A stretch of DNA of 64,000 bases from Shewanella gaetbuli (GTDB lineage Bacteria > Pseudomonadota > Gammaproteobacteria > Enterobacterales > Shewanellaceae): positions 1 to 64,000 of the forward strand of contig NZ_JAKIKP010000010.1 in the NCBI RefSeq assembly GCF_023284065.1, read 5' to 3'. Positions 55,071-64,000 of this stretch are shown here, in pieces. A model generated the notes under the pieces. The model did not search any database, was not told the DNA's origin, and worked only from the letters and a program-made list of their open reading frames with translations. Numbering within the stretch: position 1 is the first letter of the stretch; each line of letters begins with the position of its first letter. The translations under genes were made by a program, and so were the position numbers.

Positions 55071-55721
55071 TTGAAGTTGATTTCTGTATATTTAGTTGAT
55101 GATCACGAGTTAGTTAGAACAGGCATTCGTCGCTTATTAGAAGATGAACGCGGGATTAAAGTGGTTGGCGAAGCTCACGATGGTGAGATGGCTGTTCAGT
55201 GGTCACGCCAAAATGAAGCTGACGTGATATTAATGGACATGAATATGCCAGGAATGGGTGGTTTAGAGGCAACCCGTAAAATATTACGTTATCAACCTGA
55301 TGCTAAAATTATTGTGTTAACGGTGCAAACTGAAGATCCTTTTCCCACCAAAGTGATGCAGGCAGGGGCTTCGGGTTATTTAACCAAAGGAGCAACGTCT
55401 CCTGAAGTGGTTCGTGCGATTATGCAAGTCTCTCGTGGTCAGCGCTATTTATCGCCCGAAATAGCCCAGCAAATGGCGCTAAGTCAATTTAACAGTAATG
55501 ATGAAAACCCTTTTAGTAGCCTTTCTGAAAGAGAGCTGCAAATTATGCTGATGATCACCAATGGTGAAAAGGTCAATGATATTTCTGAAAAGCTCAATTT
55601 GAGCCCTAAAACCGTGAACAGTTACCGTTATCGGCTGTTTGCTAAATTAGGCATTAATGGGGATGTGGAATTGACCCGCTTGGCTATCCGCTACAAAATG
55701 TTAGATACGGGTTCTTTTTAA
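55071..55721 (+). CDS. uvrY: response regulator UvrY (GacA/SirA/VarA)
   Basis: 216 residues. Receiver domain with acidic pocket DDHELVRTGIRRLLEDERG, phospho-acceptor Asp in VILMDMNMPGMGGLEATRKI (near residue 54) and K in GYLTKGA. LuxR-type helix-turn-helix near 155-200 (LSERELQIMLMITNGEKVND, SPKTVNSYRYRLFAKLGI). Partner of BarA; it activates csrB-type sRNAs and so antagonises CsrA. The start is TTG at 55071 with AGGGTGG upstream, giving the usual length. uvrC follows 60 bp later, the conserved pair. Confidence 0.95.
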   Translation: MKLISVYLVDDHELVRTGIRRLLEDERGIKVVGEAHDGEMAVQWSRQNEADVILMDMNMPGMGGLEATRKILRYQPDAKIIVLTVQTEDPFPTKVMQAGASGYLTKGATSPEVVRAIMQVSRGQRYLSPEIAQQMALSQFNSNDENPFSSLSERELQIMLMITNGEKVNDISEKLNLSPKTVNSYRYRLFAKLGINGDVELTRLAIRYKMLDTGSF

Positions 55722-55781
55722 ACTGACATAACAACTCAAACGTATGGGGTGTTATTGGGTTTTGTTTAACAGTAGTGACTT

Positions 55782-57614
55782 ATGTCTAACGCATTTCAAG
55801 CTAAAGTATTTTTAAAAACAGTCACCTCTTCACCTGGCGTTTATCGTATGTATGATGACCAGAGTGAAGTCATTTATGTGGGCAAAGCGAAAGATTTAAA
55901 AAAGCGCTTAAGCTCATATTTTCGTTCCAATTTACCCAATGTTAAAACCCAAGCTTTAGTCGCCAACATTCACCATATTGATGTTACTGTTACTCACAGT
56001 GAAACTGATGCACTGATTCTAGAAAATGATTACATCAAACAATACATGCCTAAATACAATGTATTGTTACGTGATGATAAATCTTATCCTTATATTTTAC
56101 TTAGCGAGCATAAGCACCCAAGGCTGGCTTATCATCGAGGCGCTAAGCGCGAAAAAGGCCATTATTTTGGTCCTTACCCCAATGGTGGTGCGGTACGCGA
56201 AAGCCTTAATTTAATGCAAAAGCTGTTTCCGATCAGGCAATGTGAAGATGTGTACTATAAGTCACGGTCTCGCCCGTGTTTACAGTATCAACTGTCACGT
56301 TGTAGTGCACCCTGTGTTGGCATTGTGTCTGATGAAGATTATCAAGAGCAAGTTAAGCTAGCGACACTATTTCTACGTGGAAAAGACCAACAGGTTATTA
56401 GTACTTTGGTTGGTAAAATGGAGCAAGCGGCTATTGATATGGCTTATGAGCAAGCAGCCTTATATCGTGACCAAATTAGTGCGCTTCGTAAAGTGAGTGA
56501 ACAACAAGAAGTGTCAAACAGCCAAGGTGATATGGATGTTATTGGCGTTCATTATGCTTCAGGCATAGCTTGCTTTCATTTGCTTTTTATCCGAGAAGGC
56601 AAAATTTTTGGTAGTCGCAGTTATTACCCCAGTATTCCAGCCGAAACAGAGCTTGATGAAGTGTTGTCCTCTTTTGTTGGCCAATTCTATTTAAATATCG
56701 ATGTGCAAAGAACCGTGCCTAAAGAAGTAATATTAAGCCATGACTTTGAGGGTAAACAGTTAGTTGCCGATTCAATTGAGCAAGCATTACAAAAAAAGAT
56801 TGCTATAAAAACTCAAGTGCGTGGGGAGCGGGCAAAATTTTTAGCCTTAGCAGTGACGAATGCACATAATGCAGTGCAATCGAGGCTGTCGCATAAAAAT
56901 ACCATTGAGCAACGATTTGCATTACTGGAGGAAGCATTAGAACTATCAACTCCAATAGCACGTATGGAATGTTTCGATATCAGTCATACCATGGGAGAAA
57001 GTACCGTTGCTTCTTGTGTGGTATTTAATCGTGAAGGGCCTTACAAAGCGGATTATCGACGTTATAACATTAGCGGCATTACCGGCGGTGACGATTATGC
57101 TGCAATGAATCAGGCTATTTCTCGACGTTTTGACAAAATTAATGAGTCAGGCAAAGTACCAGATTTGCTGTTTATCGACGGTGGTCTTGGCCAATTAAGG
57201 GTGGCACAGCAAATTGTTGATGAGAAGTGTGCCCATTTACCTCAACCTCCCTTACTGATTGGAGTGACTAAAGGTGAGGGCAGAAAAGCGGGGCTTGAAA
57301 CGTTTGTGCTGGGTGGCTCAGAAGAAACCATTAATATAGCCAGTGATTCACCTGCATTTCATTTAATTCTGCATATTCGCGATGAATCTCATCGTTTTGC
57401 GATAACCGGGCATAGAAATAAGCGTCAAAAGACCCGTAACACATCTACACTTGAATCGATTGCCGGAGTTGGCCCTAAAAGACGTAAAGCATTGTTACAA
57501 CACTTGGGTGGTTTGCAGGAAGTTAAAAGTGCCAGTGTGTCTGAGTTAACAAAAGTGCCCGGAATTAGCTTAGAAATGGCACAAACAATTCATGATTCGT
57601 TGCGAGGGGGCTAA
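55782..57614 (+). CDS. uvrC: excinuclease ABC subunit C
   Basis: 610 residues (E. coli 610). GIY-YIG nuclease at the N-terminus ([28 protein letters not shown]), UVR domain near 204-240, RNase H-like 5' nuclease with the aspartates in [13 protein letters not shown] and FIDGGLGQL, and tandem helix-hairpin-helix at the end ([20 protein letters not shown]). It makes both incisions around DNA lesions with UvrB. Co-oriented with uvrY and pgsA. Confidence 0.97.
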   Translation: MSNAFQAKVFLKTVTSSPGVYRMYDDQSEVIYVGKAKDLKKRLSSYFRSNLPNVKTQALVANIHHIDVTVTHSETDALILENDYIKQYMPKYNVLLRDDKSYPYILLSEHKHPRLAYHRGAKREKGHYFGPYPNGGAVRESLNLMQKLFPIRQCEDVYYKSRSRPCLQYQLSRCSAPCVGIVSDEDYQEQVKLATLFLRGKDQQVISTLVGKMEQAAIDMAYEQAALYRDQISALRKVSEQQEVSNSQGDMDVIGVHYASGIACFHLLFIREGKIFGSRSYYPSIPAETELDEVLSSFVGQFYLNIDVQRTVPKEVILSHDFEGKQLVADSIEQALQKKIAIKTQVRGERAKFLALAVTNAHNAVQSRLSHKNTIEQRFALLEEALELSTPIARMECFDISHTMGESTVASCVVFNREGPYKADYRRYNISGITGGDDYAAMNQAISRRFDKINESGKVPDLLFIDGGLGQLRVAQQIVDEKCAHLPQPPLLIGVTKGEGRKAGLETFVLGGSEETINIASDSPAFHLILHIRDESHRFAITGHRNKRQKTRNTSTLESIAGVGPKRRKALLQHLGGLQEVKSASVSELTKVPGISLEMAQTIHDSLRGG

Positions 57615-57658
57615 AATTAAGGCAAGATTGGCGCTGCTTTTGAATAATTGGTCTATTT

Positions 57659-58207
57659 ATGCCGTTTAATTTACCTATTGCACTAACCCTATTTCGTTTA
57701 GTGTTGTTACCTGTATTTGTTTTTTTCTTTTATCTTCCATACACTTGGGCGCCATTTGCTGCTGCGTTTGTGTTTTGGTTGGCCGCAGTTACTGATGCAT
57801 TAGATGGTTATGCCGCTAGAAAATTAGGCCAACTAACTCGCTTTGGTGCTTTCTTGGACCCCGTAGCGGATAAAATTATGGTGTCTACCGCACTGGTATT
57901 GCTGGTTCAGCAAAATGATAATATTTATCTTACCCTTGCAGCACTGTTTATGATCGGTCGTGAGATTGTTATCTCAGCCTTACGTGAATGGATGGCTGAG
58001 ATTGGTAAAAGAGGCGTTGTGGCAGTGTCTTGGATTGGCAAATATAAAACAGCAGCTCAAATGATCGCCATTATCGGCTTAATATGGAAACCTACGCCAT
58101 TTTTGACTGATGTGGCATATGCATTATTTTATGTCGCGGCGCTACTGACATTCTGGTCAATGATTAGCTATATCGCGGCTGCATGGAATGATTTGACCGA
58201 GGAATAG
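57659..58207 (+). CDS. pgsA: CDP-diacylglycerol-glycerol-3-phosphate 3-phosphatidyltransferase
   Basis: 182 residues (E. coli 182), integral membrane. The CDP-alcohol phosphotransferase signature D-x2-DG-x2-AR-x8-G-x3-D-x3-D reads DALDGYAARKLGQLTRFGAF then LDPVAD (residues about 43-68). It makes phosphatidylglycerol phosphate. It starts 44 bp after uvrC and is followed by a tRNA operon, a classic gammaproteobacterial order. Confidence 0.96.
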   Translation: MPFNLPIALTLFRLVLLPVFVFFFYLPYTWAPFAAAFVFWLAAVTDALDGYAARKLGQLTRFGAFLDPVADKIMVSTALVLLVQQNDNIYLTLAALFMIGREIVISALREWMAEIGKRGVVAVSWIGKYKTAAQMIAIIGLIWKPTPFLTDVAYALFYVAALLTFWSMISYIAAAWNDLTEE

Positions 58208-58269
58208 CATATAAATAGTTCAATAAGATTATTTAGTGTGCAAACGATCATTTTTAATAAAAACAGCAA

Positions 58270-58297
58270 TTGACACATCGGCAGAAATCCGTAGAAT
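58270..58297 (+). promoter_or_regulatory. promoter of the Gly-Cys-Leu tRNA operon
   Basis: Perfect TTGACA, 16-bp spacer, TAGAAT, then a GC-rich start region (GCAACCCCG). Confidence 0.82.
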
Positions 58298-58358
58298 GCA
58301 ACCCCGTAGACAAGACGCAGTCACTAAAACGAAAGTTTCATTGCTGTGAAAAGATACA

Positions 58359-58377
58359 AGATTAGCTCAGTTGATAG
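58359..58377 (+). other. tRNA-like fragment upstream of tRNA-Gly
   Basis: AGATTAGCTCAGTTGATAGG resembles the acceptor/D-arm of the tRNA-Gly that starts at 58425 (ACATTAGCTCAGTTGGTAGA). No anticodon or T-arm follows, so it is a decayed or partial copy. Confidence 0.5.
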
Positions 58378-58424
58378 GTTGAAAGAATAAACCTTGTTGA
58401 TTGTTTTAATAGAGTATTAGAGAT

Positions 58425-58500
58425 GCGACATTAGCTCAGTTGGTAGAGCGATACCTTGCCAAGGTATAGGTCATCGGTTCGAACCCGATATGTCGCTCCA
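58425..58500 (+). tRNA. tRNA-Gly(GCC)
   Basis: 76 nt with encoded CCA. Acceptor GCGACAT/ATGTCGC, anticodon loop CTTGCCAAG, T-loop GGTTCGAACCC. Confidence 0.97.
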
Positions 58501-58514
58501 ATTATCTACAAAGT

Positions 58515-58588
58515 GGCGCGATGGCAGAATGGCTATGCTGCGGATTGCAAATCCGTCGACCTCGGTTCGACTCCGGGTCGCGCCTCCA
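58515..58588 (+). tRNA. tRNA-Cys(GCA)
   Basis: 74 nt with encoded CCA. Acceptor GGCGCGA/TCGCGCC, anticodon loop GATTGCAAATC. Confidence 0.97.
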
Positions 58589-58632
58589 CTACATTGTTTT
58601 AATGGATATTAATCGGTTAGAACGACACTTTT

Positions 58633-58718
58633 GCCCGAGTGGTGGAATCGGTAGACACAAGGGATTTAAAATCCCTCGCTGAATAAGCGTGCCAGTTCAA
58701 GTCTGGCCTCGGGTACCA
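58633..58718 (+). tRNA. tRNA-Leu(UAA)
   Basis: 86 nt class II tRNA with encoded CCA. Anticodon loop GATTTAAAATC, long variable arm CTCGCTGAATAAGCGTG. Confidence 0.97.
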
Positions 58719-58758
58719 TTATTAAGTTCGTACTTTTAAAAGTCGAATGATGGATAAA

Positions 58759-58789
58759 CAAGCCTCAACGTTAAGTTGGGGCTTTTTTA
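58759..58789 (+). terminator. terminator of the tRNA operon
   Basis: AAGCCTCAACGTTAAGTTGGGGCTTTTTTA: an eight- to nine-base stem and T6. Confidence 0.9.
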
Positions 58790-58824
58790 TTGGCTAAAAT
58801 TTATGATTTACCTTGTCACCTTTG

Positions 58825-58935
58825 AAATCACTCACTTCGTTATCATTGAAGCCACTTAACTTCGTCACCTTGAAGCCACTTAACTTCGTTATCATTGAAG
58901 TCATTTAAGTTCGTCAGCTTGAAGTCACTTAAGTT
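58825..58935. repeat. imperfect tandem repeat of about 25-28 bp
   Basis: Repeating unit of the type CACTTAACTTCGTYAYCNTTGAAGC (several copies, alternating TTATCATTGAAG and CACCTTGAAG). A second patch of the same unit lies at 59260-59345. Both run straight into a palindromic element. No coding potential. Confidence 0.8.
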
Positions 58936-59017
58936 CGTCATCCTCGAGATCTGTTATCGAGGATCTTTAGTTATTGGAGCTGACAGATTCCAGCCCAAAA
59001 GCGTTGCTGGAATGACG
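58936..59017. repeat. dispersed palindromic element, copy F, with degenerate tails
   Basis: GTCATCCTCGAGATCTGTTATCGAGGATC ... GATTCCAGCCCAAAAGCGTTGCTGGAATGACG. It is followed to about 59170 by repeated partial tails (TTGAGAGACGTTGCTGGAATGACGG and TTGAGAAGTATTTCTGTAATGACGG types). Confidence 0.88.
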
Positions 59018-59342
59018 GGTTTGAGAGACGTTGCTGGAATGACGGGTTTGAGAGACATTGCTGGAGTGACAAGGTTGAGAAGTATTTCTGTAATGACGGA
59101 TGTTGAGAAGTATTTCTGTAAAGACGGATGTTATGAAGTATTTCGGTAAATACGGATGTTGAGACGTGTTCTGTAATGATGAGAGTTGAGGGGCTTTTTG
59201 GCGAAGTGATTACAATAACCATCTGCTAGGTGTTGTTAAAGCTACATGAAACTATGTCACCTCAACAACGTCACCTTTAAAGTCACTTAAGTTCGTCAGC
59301 TTGAAGCCACTTAATTTCGTTACCGTTGAAATCACTCAACTT

Positions 59343-59421
59343 CGTCATCCTCGAGATCTGTTATCGAGGATCTTTGTTTATTAGACCATTACAAGGCTGC
59401 CGATTCCAGCCCAATAGCATG
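59343..59421. repeat. dispersed palindromic element, copy G, overlapping the 3' end of panP
   Basis: GTCATCCTCGAGATCTGTTATCGAGGATC ... GATTCCAGCCCAATAGCATGG. The CCAGCCCA half lies inside the last codons of panP, so the element supplies its C-terminal residues and stop. Confidence 0.8.
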
Positions 59422-61050
59422 GAGTTGCGGATAAAATTCGCTGTCTAGTTTGGCTATTTCAACTTGTTCTTCAAGTACTGACATTAATATCGTATGAGTG
59501 GTCAACGGGTTGGCTAGAACAACTCTAAATACTGTGGTTGTTTGACGATAATATTTCAGTGGGCGGATTCTGGTGCGAGACACAAAAGACTTGCCTTGCT
59601 CACGTTGATGTTTTTGAATAAATTGGGTTAAGCCATCAAGTAACGCATTTATATGGTTAACTTTTTCCAAGTCATTTGCTGCTATGGCTTTTTCAATAGC
59701 CTCTTGTACACCACTAGGGACATAACGATAGGTCAGTAAACACAACTCTGGCTCGGTGACTAATTCAAATTCGCTATGCTGTTTGATTAATGTGGCAAAA
59801 TGGCGCGCTTTTTCAAGGCTATTGTTGATGAGTATTTCGTAACCTTCTTGGCCGATGATTTGTAAACAAGCATGGACTAACATGGCCATACCTGGTCTGG
59901 AGCCTTCTAATGTTTGGCTTCCTAGATCTTTCGAACCGACTCGTAAAATATATTCTGCATGGTGGGCGATATTGTTGGCTAGTTCAGGATCTTTAAATAA
60001 CACCATGCCTGCGCCCATGGGCACATACATTTGTTTGTGTGCGTCAATGGTTACTGAATCTGCACGTTCGATACCGGCTAATAAGTGACGGTATTTATTT
60101 GATAATAAACTCGCGCCTCCCCATGCGGCATCAACATGGAAATGACAGTTAATTTCACTGGCTAATTCGGCTAGTTGACTCAATGGGTCGACATTGCCTG
60201 TTTCTGTTGTGCCAGCAACGCCAACAATGGCCATGACTTTAATATTTTGTCGCTCAAGTTGTTGAGCGATTTTGCGCATAGCATCGACGTCAACTTTATT
60301 ATTGCCATCGGTTGGCACGCTGATAATATTATCTCGGCCAATGCTTAATAGGTCTGCAGCTTTTCCTAGGGAGTAATGACCACGTTCTGACACTAATATT
60401 GCCAAGTCGTCATAGCCGTAATGTCGTAAGGCTTTTAACATTCCTTCCCGGGCAATGCCTTTAAATTCGCCTTGCGCTTTTAACAGTTGATTGCGTGCTA
60501 TCCATAAGGCGGTAATATTTGCTATTGTGCCACCGGAGCAGAAAGCGCCTAATGAATGGTTCGCGCTGTGCATCCACTCATTATAAAACGTATCGTTTTG
60601 GTCATATATTAGGTTGTGCATCATGCCTAGCACTTGGCGTTCAAGTGGGGTGAAGGCTTTTGAGGTTTCTATTTTGACTAAGTTTTGATTGAGCCCAACC
60701 ATCATTTTTGACAATGGTAAAACAAAGTAAGGTAGTGCGGATGTCATATGTCCAATAAAGCTTGGAGCAGAGGTATGTACCGAGTGTGCTACCAAATTTT
60801 GCATTATCTCGTCGGTATAATCAGAGACGAAACGAGGGGCTGCTGGAATTTTAAATGACTTAAAATCAGTTTCAATTTCAGATAACGGCTTTTCTAATGC
60901 TGCAATACTATTTCCTAAAAAACCGGCAAGATCTTCAGACAATTTTTGTTCAATGATACTTAATGTTGAATTGGTATCTTCTGGAACAGTAAATATGCGC
61001 AATAAACTTTGCTCGGACGCATCTGCTTGTCTGTTTGGTTTTAAGGTCAT
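59389..61050 (-). CDS. panP: PLP-dependent aspartate 1-decarboxylase PanP (group II decarboxylase family)
   Basis: 553 residues. Group II PLP decarboxylase with the cofactor lysine in VTIDAHKQMYVPMG (near residue 338), PLP-binding HVDAAWGGASL just before it, and GAFCSGGTIANITALWIARN. The length and N-terminus (LRIFTVPEDTNSTLSIIEQKL) suit PanP, which makes beta-alanine for pantothenate in Vibrio and relatives lacking PanD. Glutamate decarboxylase activity cannot be excluded. The last residues (AIGLESAAL) are encoded by palindromic element G. Monocistronic. Confidence 0.78.
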   Translation of the reverse strand: MTLKPNRQADASEQSLLRIFTVPEDTNSTLSIIEQKLSEDLAGFLGNSIAALEKPLSEIETDFKSFKIPAAPRFVSDYTDEIMQNLVAHSVHTSAPSFIGHMTSALPYFVLPLSKMMVGLNQNLVKIETSKAFTPLERQVLGMMHNLIYDQNDTFYNEWMHSANHSLGAFCSGGTIANITALWIARNQLLKAQGEFKGIAREGMLKALRHYGYDDLAILVSERGHYSLGKAADLLSIGRDNIISVPTDGNNKVDVDAMRKIAQQLERQNIKVMAIVGVAGTTETGNVDPLSQLAELASEINCHFHVDAAWGGASLLSNKYRHLLAGIERADSVTIDAHKQMYVPMGAGMVLFKDPELANNIAHHAEYILRVGSKDLGSQTLEGSRPGMAMLVHACLQIIGQEGYEILINNSLEKARHFATLIKQHSEFELVTEPELCLLTYRYVPSGVQEAIEKAIAANDLEKVNHINALLDGLTQFIQKHQREQGKSFVSRTRIRPLKYYRQTTTVFRVVLANPLTTHTILMSVLEEQVEIAKLDSEFYPQLHAIGLESAAL

Positions 61051-61237
61051 TTTATTAGCTAGCCGTTATAGTCAATTTAGCGCCCGTATAATAATAAACT
61101 AATCATTATTATACGGGTTGAAATAAGGGTGCTAACTTTACTTTAAGCGTTTAGTCGCTTCAAGTTTTATCAAGGTTTGTTTGGCTATTCTTGCTTGTAA
61201 GTTTTGAGGGTAAACCTTCGTGACCATCAACCTCTAT

Positions 61238-62374
61238 TTATAGTGACATGTTAAGTGTTGCTGCGATATTTTGAGAAGTATTGATGAGGTTGGTTTCAGC
61301 TTCCTCTAGCACGACTTCTAATGGCGCAACACCCGGAATAATCGCGAATATGGCTTGCATGCCTTTGGTTAAAATGGCATTGGCGTTGTCGCCTAAACTC
61401 CCTGCAATGCCGATAGTGGGGACATTATATTGCTGCGCGACCTGTAAGACTCCCATAGGGGTTTTACCAAAAATAGTCTGGCCATCAATTCGGCCTTCGC
61501 CGGTGATCACTAAATCTGCATCTTGGCAATGTTTTGCTAAACCCACGGTTTGAGTCACTAAAGTGATACCAGGTGTTAGCGTTGCATTTAAGTAAGTTAA
61601 TAGACCAAAACCCATGCCGCCAGCTGCGCCAGAACCTTTAACGGTGTGAAATTGCTTTGATGGAAACAACGATGAGCTAACTTGAGCAAAATGATTCAGT
61701 GCGTTATCCAGTTCATTAATCATTTCAGTTGTAGCGCCTTTTTGTGGACCAAAAATGGCTGAAGCACCAAGAGGTCCACATAACGGGTTGTCGACATCAC
61801 AGGCAACATCTATTTTGCATTGAGCTAATTTAGGGGCGCACTGACTCATATCGACTTGTACTAGTTCTGATAAACCTGCGCCACCAGAGGGAATAGGCTG
61901 CCCCTGTGCGTTAAGTAGCTTTATGCCCAGTGCGGTTAGCATACCTGCGCCAGCGTCATTTGTTGCGCTGCCACCTAAGCCAATAATAATATGCTTCATA
62001 CCTCTGTTTAAGGCATCCTTTATTAACTCTCCGGTGCCATAACTACTGGTGGTTAATGGGTTTCTTTTGCTTCTTGGTACGTGATGCAAGCCAGATGCGG
62101 CGGCCATTTCAATTACTGCTGTTTTGTTATCTGCCAAAATACCGTAAAAAGCCTCTACTGGTTCACCCAGTGGGCCTGATACTTTTAATGTAACTTTTTT
62201 GCCGTTAGTGGCATCAATCATCGCTTGGACTGTGCCTTCACCACCATCGGCCATAGGCACTTTGCAATATTCGGCATGGGGAAAGATAGTTTTGAACCCT
62301 TTCTCAATCGCATTGGCGACTTGCATGGCTGTTAAGCTTTCTTTGAATGAATCTGGGGCGATAACAATTTTCAT
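61238..62374 (-). CDS. glycerate kinase (GarK/GlxK type I)
   Basis: 378 residues (family about 380). Signature MKIVIAPDSFKESLTA at the N-terminus, PMADGGEGTVQAM near 40, IIGLGGSATNDAGAGML near 128, and VITGEGRIDGQTIFGKTP near 285. It phosphorylates D-glycerate, probably to 2-phosphoglycerate. No glycerate-pathway genes are adjacent. The ATG is preceded by AAGGCCAAAGT, a weak site. Confidence 0.93.
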   Translation of the reverse strand: MKIVIAPDSFKESLTAMQVANAIEKGFKTIFPHAEYCKVPMADGGEGTVQAMIDATNGKKVTLKVSGPLGEPVEAFYGILADNKTAVIEMAAASGLHHVPRSKRNPLTTSSYGTGELIKDALNRGMKHIIIGLGGSATNDAGAGMLTALGIKLLNAQGQPIPSGGAGLSELVQVDMSQCAPKLAQCKIDVACDVDNPLCGPLGASAIFGPQKGATTEMINELDNALNHFAQVSSSLFPSKQFHTVKGSGAAGGMGFGLLTYLNATLTPGITLVTQTVGLAKHCQDADLVITGEGRIDGQTIFGKTPMGVLQVAQQYNVPTIGIAGSLGDNANAILTKGMQAIFAIIPGVAPLEVVLEEAETNLINTSQNIAATLNMSL

Positions 62375-62852
62375 ACTTTGGCCTTAATAAAGGTTAATGT
62401 ATTGAGTTTTATCTAGTTTAGGAATAGTTAGCTGGTTTGTATATCTTAATTGGTATAGAGCAAATTATTTCATGTTAAAAATCTGACTTCAGCATTAATG
62501 TGAGCCCATTGTTGCGCTATGAAGCTTCAATATTTTAGTGGAAATGGGAAGGGGGGATGGAATGAAAGAGGGGGGGATTATTGTATTGATATTGCGATGA
62601 TATTTTGCTGATACGTTTTGTTTTGTTTGTTGGGGTAATTTGTTTTTGGTTTGGCCTGTGTTTCGATTGTTAATCACTGGCGGTGAGTTGGCGGCTAAAG
62701 TAAATAATTCATTGACAGTTAAGCCATGTTTTTTATTCTGTATGCTATGATGTTCAATTAATTTTGAGTGTTTTTTCAACTTTATTAATTTCTTAACCGT
62801 CTTGAAGCGGTGAGTTATTAGATTATTTTCGTTGTATTGAAAGGGAGACATT
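62375..62852. other. intergenic region upstream of the BCCT gene
   Basis: 478 bp between divergent glycerate kinase and BCCT genes. AT-rich with a G-rich patch (GGGAAGGGGGGATGG near 62545). No RNA or protein gene recognised. The minus-strand frame across it also covers the BCCT start and is not credible. Confidence 0.5.
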
Positions 62853-64000
62853 ATGTCTTTTAAGACTAGTATCAACCCGCCTGTATTTTTTTCCTCAGTT
62901 ATTCTGATCACATTGATGGTTTTACTTTGTGCCATTGTGCCAACAGAGGCAAGTCAGTTTTTTAAATCAGTTCAAGGCTGGTTTGAAGCTAAAGCTGGTT
63001 GGATGTACATTTTAGGCGTGGCAATTTTTTTAATTTTTATTATTTTTGTAATGGTAAGCCGTTTTGGCGACATTAAATTAGGCCCAGAGCATGCGGTGCC
63101 TGATTACAGCTATAAAAGCTGGATTGCCATGTTGTTCTCAGCAGGAATGGGCATTGGATTAATGTTCTTTGGTGTGGCTGAGCCTGTTATGCATTTTTTG
63201 GCGCCGCCAGATGCCAGCCCTGAAAGCCTTCAGGCTGCAAAAGATGCATTAAAGATTACCTTTTTCCATTGGGGTATTCATGCTTGGGCAATTTACTCTG
63301 TCGTTGCGCTTTCTCTGGCATATTTCTCTTATCGACATAAATTACCGCTGTTACCTCGCTCTGCTCTTTACCCACTAATCGGTGAGAAAATATATGGCCC
63401 GATAGGACATGCTGTTGATACCTTTGCGGTATTAGGCACCATGTTTGGTGTGGCAACATCGCTTGGTTTTGGCGTTTTACAAATCAACTCAGGTTTAAGT
63501 TATTTAATTGAGTCGTTACCAAATAATGTAATGGTTCAGGTTATCTTAATTGGCATTATTACGTTAATTGCGACTTTATCGGTGTTTTCTGGACTTGATA
63601 AAGGGGTGAAACGATTAAGTGAACTTAACTTATTTTTAGCCGTTTTCTTAATGTTAGCCGTGCTACTGCTTGGCCCAACTGTCGTGTTACTGCAATCTTT
63701 TGTACAAAATACCGGTGGTTATTTAAGTGATATCGTCACTAAGACTTTCAATCTTTATGCTTACGAGCAAAAAGATGATTGGATTGGTGGTTGGACATTA
63801 CTTTATTGGGGCTGGTGGATTTCATGGTCTCCTTTTGTGGGTACCTTTATTGCGCGTGTAAGCCGCGGTAGAACCATTCGTGAGTTTTTAATTGGGGTAT
63901 TGTTTGTCCCATCAGCTATTACCTTTTTATGGATGACGGTATTTGGTAATACTGCAATTGATGCGATTATGAATCACGGTGCAAGCTATTTATCAGAAGC
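62853..64000 (+). CDS. BCCT family betaine/choline/carnitine transporter (3' end outside window)
   Basis: 382 codons visible. The N-terminus MSFKTSINPPVFFSSVILIT is followed by helices and the BCCT marks MGIGLMFFGVAEPVMHF, FFHWGIHAWAIYS and the tryptophan-rich substrate segment LLYWGWWISWSPFVGTFIAR with SRGRTIREF. It takes up a quaternary ammonium compound (glycine betaine, choline or similar) with Na+ or H+. AAGGGAGA lies before the ATG at 62853. It is cut by the right edge, so the C-terminal regulatory tail is not seen. Confidence 0.93.
   Translation, partial: MSFKTSINPPVFFSSVILITLMVLLCAIVPTEASQFFKSVQGWFEAKAGWMYILGVAIFLIFIIFVMVSRFGDIKLGPEHAVPDYSYKSWIAMLFSAGMGIGLMFFGVAEPVMHFLAPPDASPESLQAAKDALKITFFHWGIHAWAIYSVVALSLAYFSYRHKLPLLPRSALYPLIGEKIYGPIGHAVDTFAVLGTMFGVATSLGFGVLQINSGLSYLIESLPNNVMVQVILIGIITLIATLSVFSGLDKGVKRLSELNLFLAVFLMLAVLLLGPTVVLLQSFVQNTGGYLSDIVTKTFNLYAYEQKDDWIGGWTLLYWGWWISWSPFVGTFIARVSRGRTIREFLIGVLFVPSAITFLWMTVFGNTAIDAIMNHGASYLSE

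Noticed and set aside
62495..62935. 146-residue minus-strand open frame
   Set aside because: It overlaps the start of the BCCT gene, has low-complexity composition and no family features.

Overview
The window looks like chromosomal DNA of a marine gammaproteobacterium, most likely Shewanella. The gene orders sixA - smrB/prmB - aroC - yfcL, rmf/fabA/lon-like protease and uvrY-uvrC-pgsA-tRNA(Gly,Cys,Leu) are gammaproteobacterial. The individual proteins (RMF, FabA, UvrY, SmrB, RlmKL) resemble Shewanella/Vibrio/E. coli versions, and the AT-rich intergenic DNA carries a repeated GTCATTCCGG-type palindromic element. The genus is an inference, not a database match.

Layout. 1-5 kb: a truncated secreted protein made of 13-residue repeats, and a large periplasmic-propeller c-di-GMP sensor. 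5-15 kb: M16 peptidase, SixA, SmrB, then the prmB-aroC-MFS-NAD kinase-like-yfcL-RNA methyltransferase cluster, bordered by two patches of the palindromic repeat. 15.5-25 kb: three initiator tRNAs, rlmKL-glutaredoxin-uup, a DUF3466 surface protein, and rmf/fabA/lon-like. 25.5-43.4 kb: an accessory region with two related integrative elements, each starting at a tRNA-Ser(UGA) gene. Between them lie an LRR lipoprotein, a Na+/H+ antiporter, an S9 peptidase and a hypothetical secreted protein. 43.4-64 kb: mostly core genes (DUF924, a DUF1611-racemase operon, ilvIH, Bcr/CflA, SulP, 2OG oxygenase, YjbQ, uvrY-uvrC-pgsA, tRNAs, panP, glycerate kinase, and the start of a BCCT transporter).

The most interesting part is the pair of tRNA-Ser elements (about 25.5-31.36 kb and 38.7-42.79 kb). 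They share a 2.2-kb left module (tRNA, terminator, DUF6538-type tyrosine integrase, about 630 bp of conserved hairpin-rich non-coding DNA) and a roughly 130-bp right end ending in a 30-bp (or 18-bp) repeat of the tRNA 3' end. Their cargo differs and is organised as integron gene cassettes. Each cargo gene is followed by an attC-like palindrome whose 5' core complements the first bases of its own cassette, which is a specific hallmark of cassettes. No integron integrase is present. The cassettes carry a frameshifted zinc-ribbon membrane protein, a one-polypeptide Type IIG-like restriction-modification enzyme, and an unrecognised coiled-coil/two-TM protein that is a candidate new defence gene. 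Remnants of an older integrase lie just outside both right ends, so the two sites have been used repeatedly.

Small genes found by eye: rmf (22633-22809), a DUF6435-family gene (43435-43614), the partial repeat protein at the left edge (1-382) and the BCCT gene cut by the right edge. Several starts were moved from the longest open frame on the basis of RBS, signal peptide or family length (sixA, fabA, ilvH, yjbQ and others).
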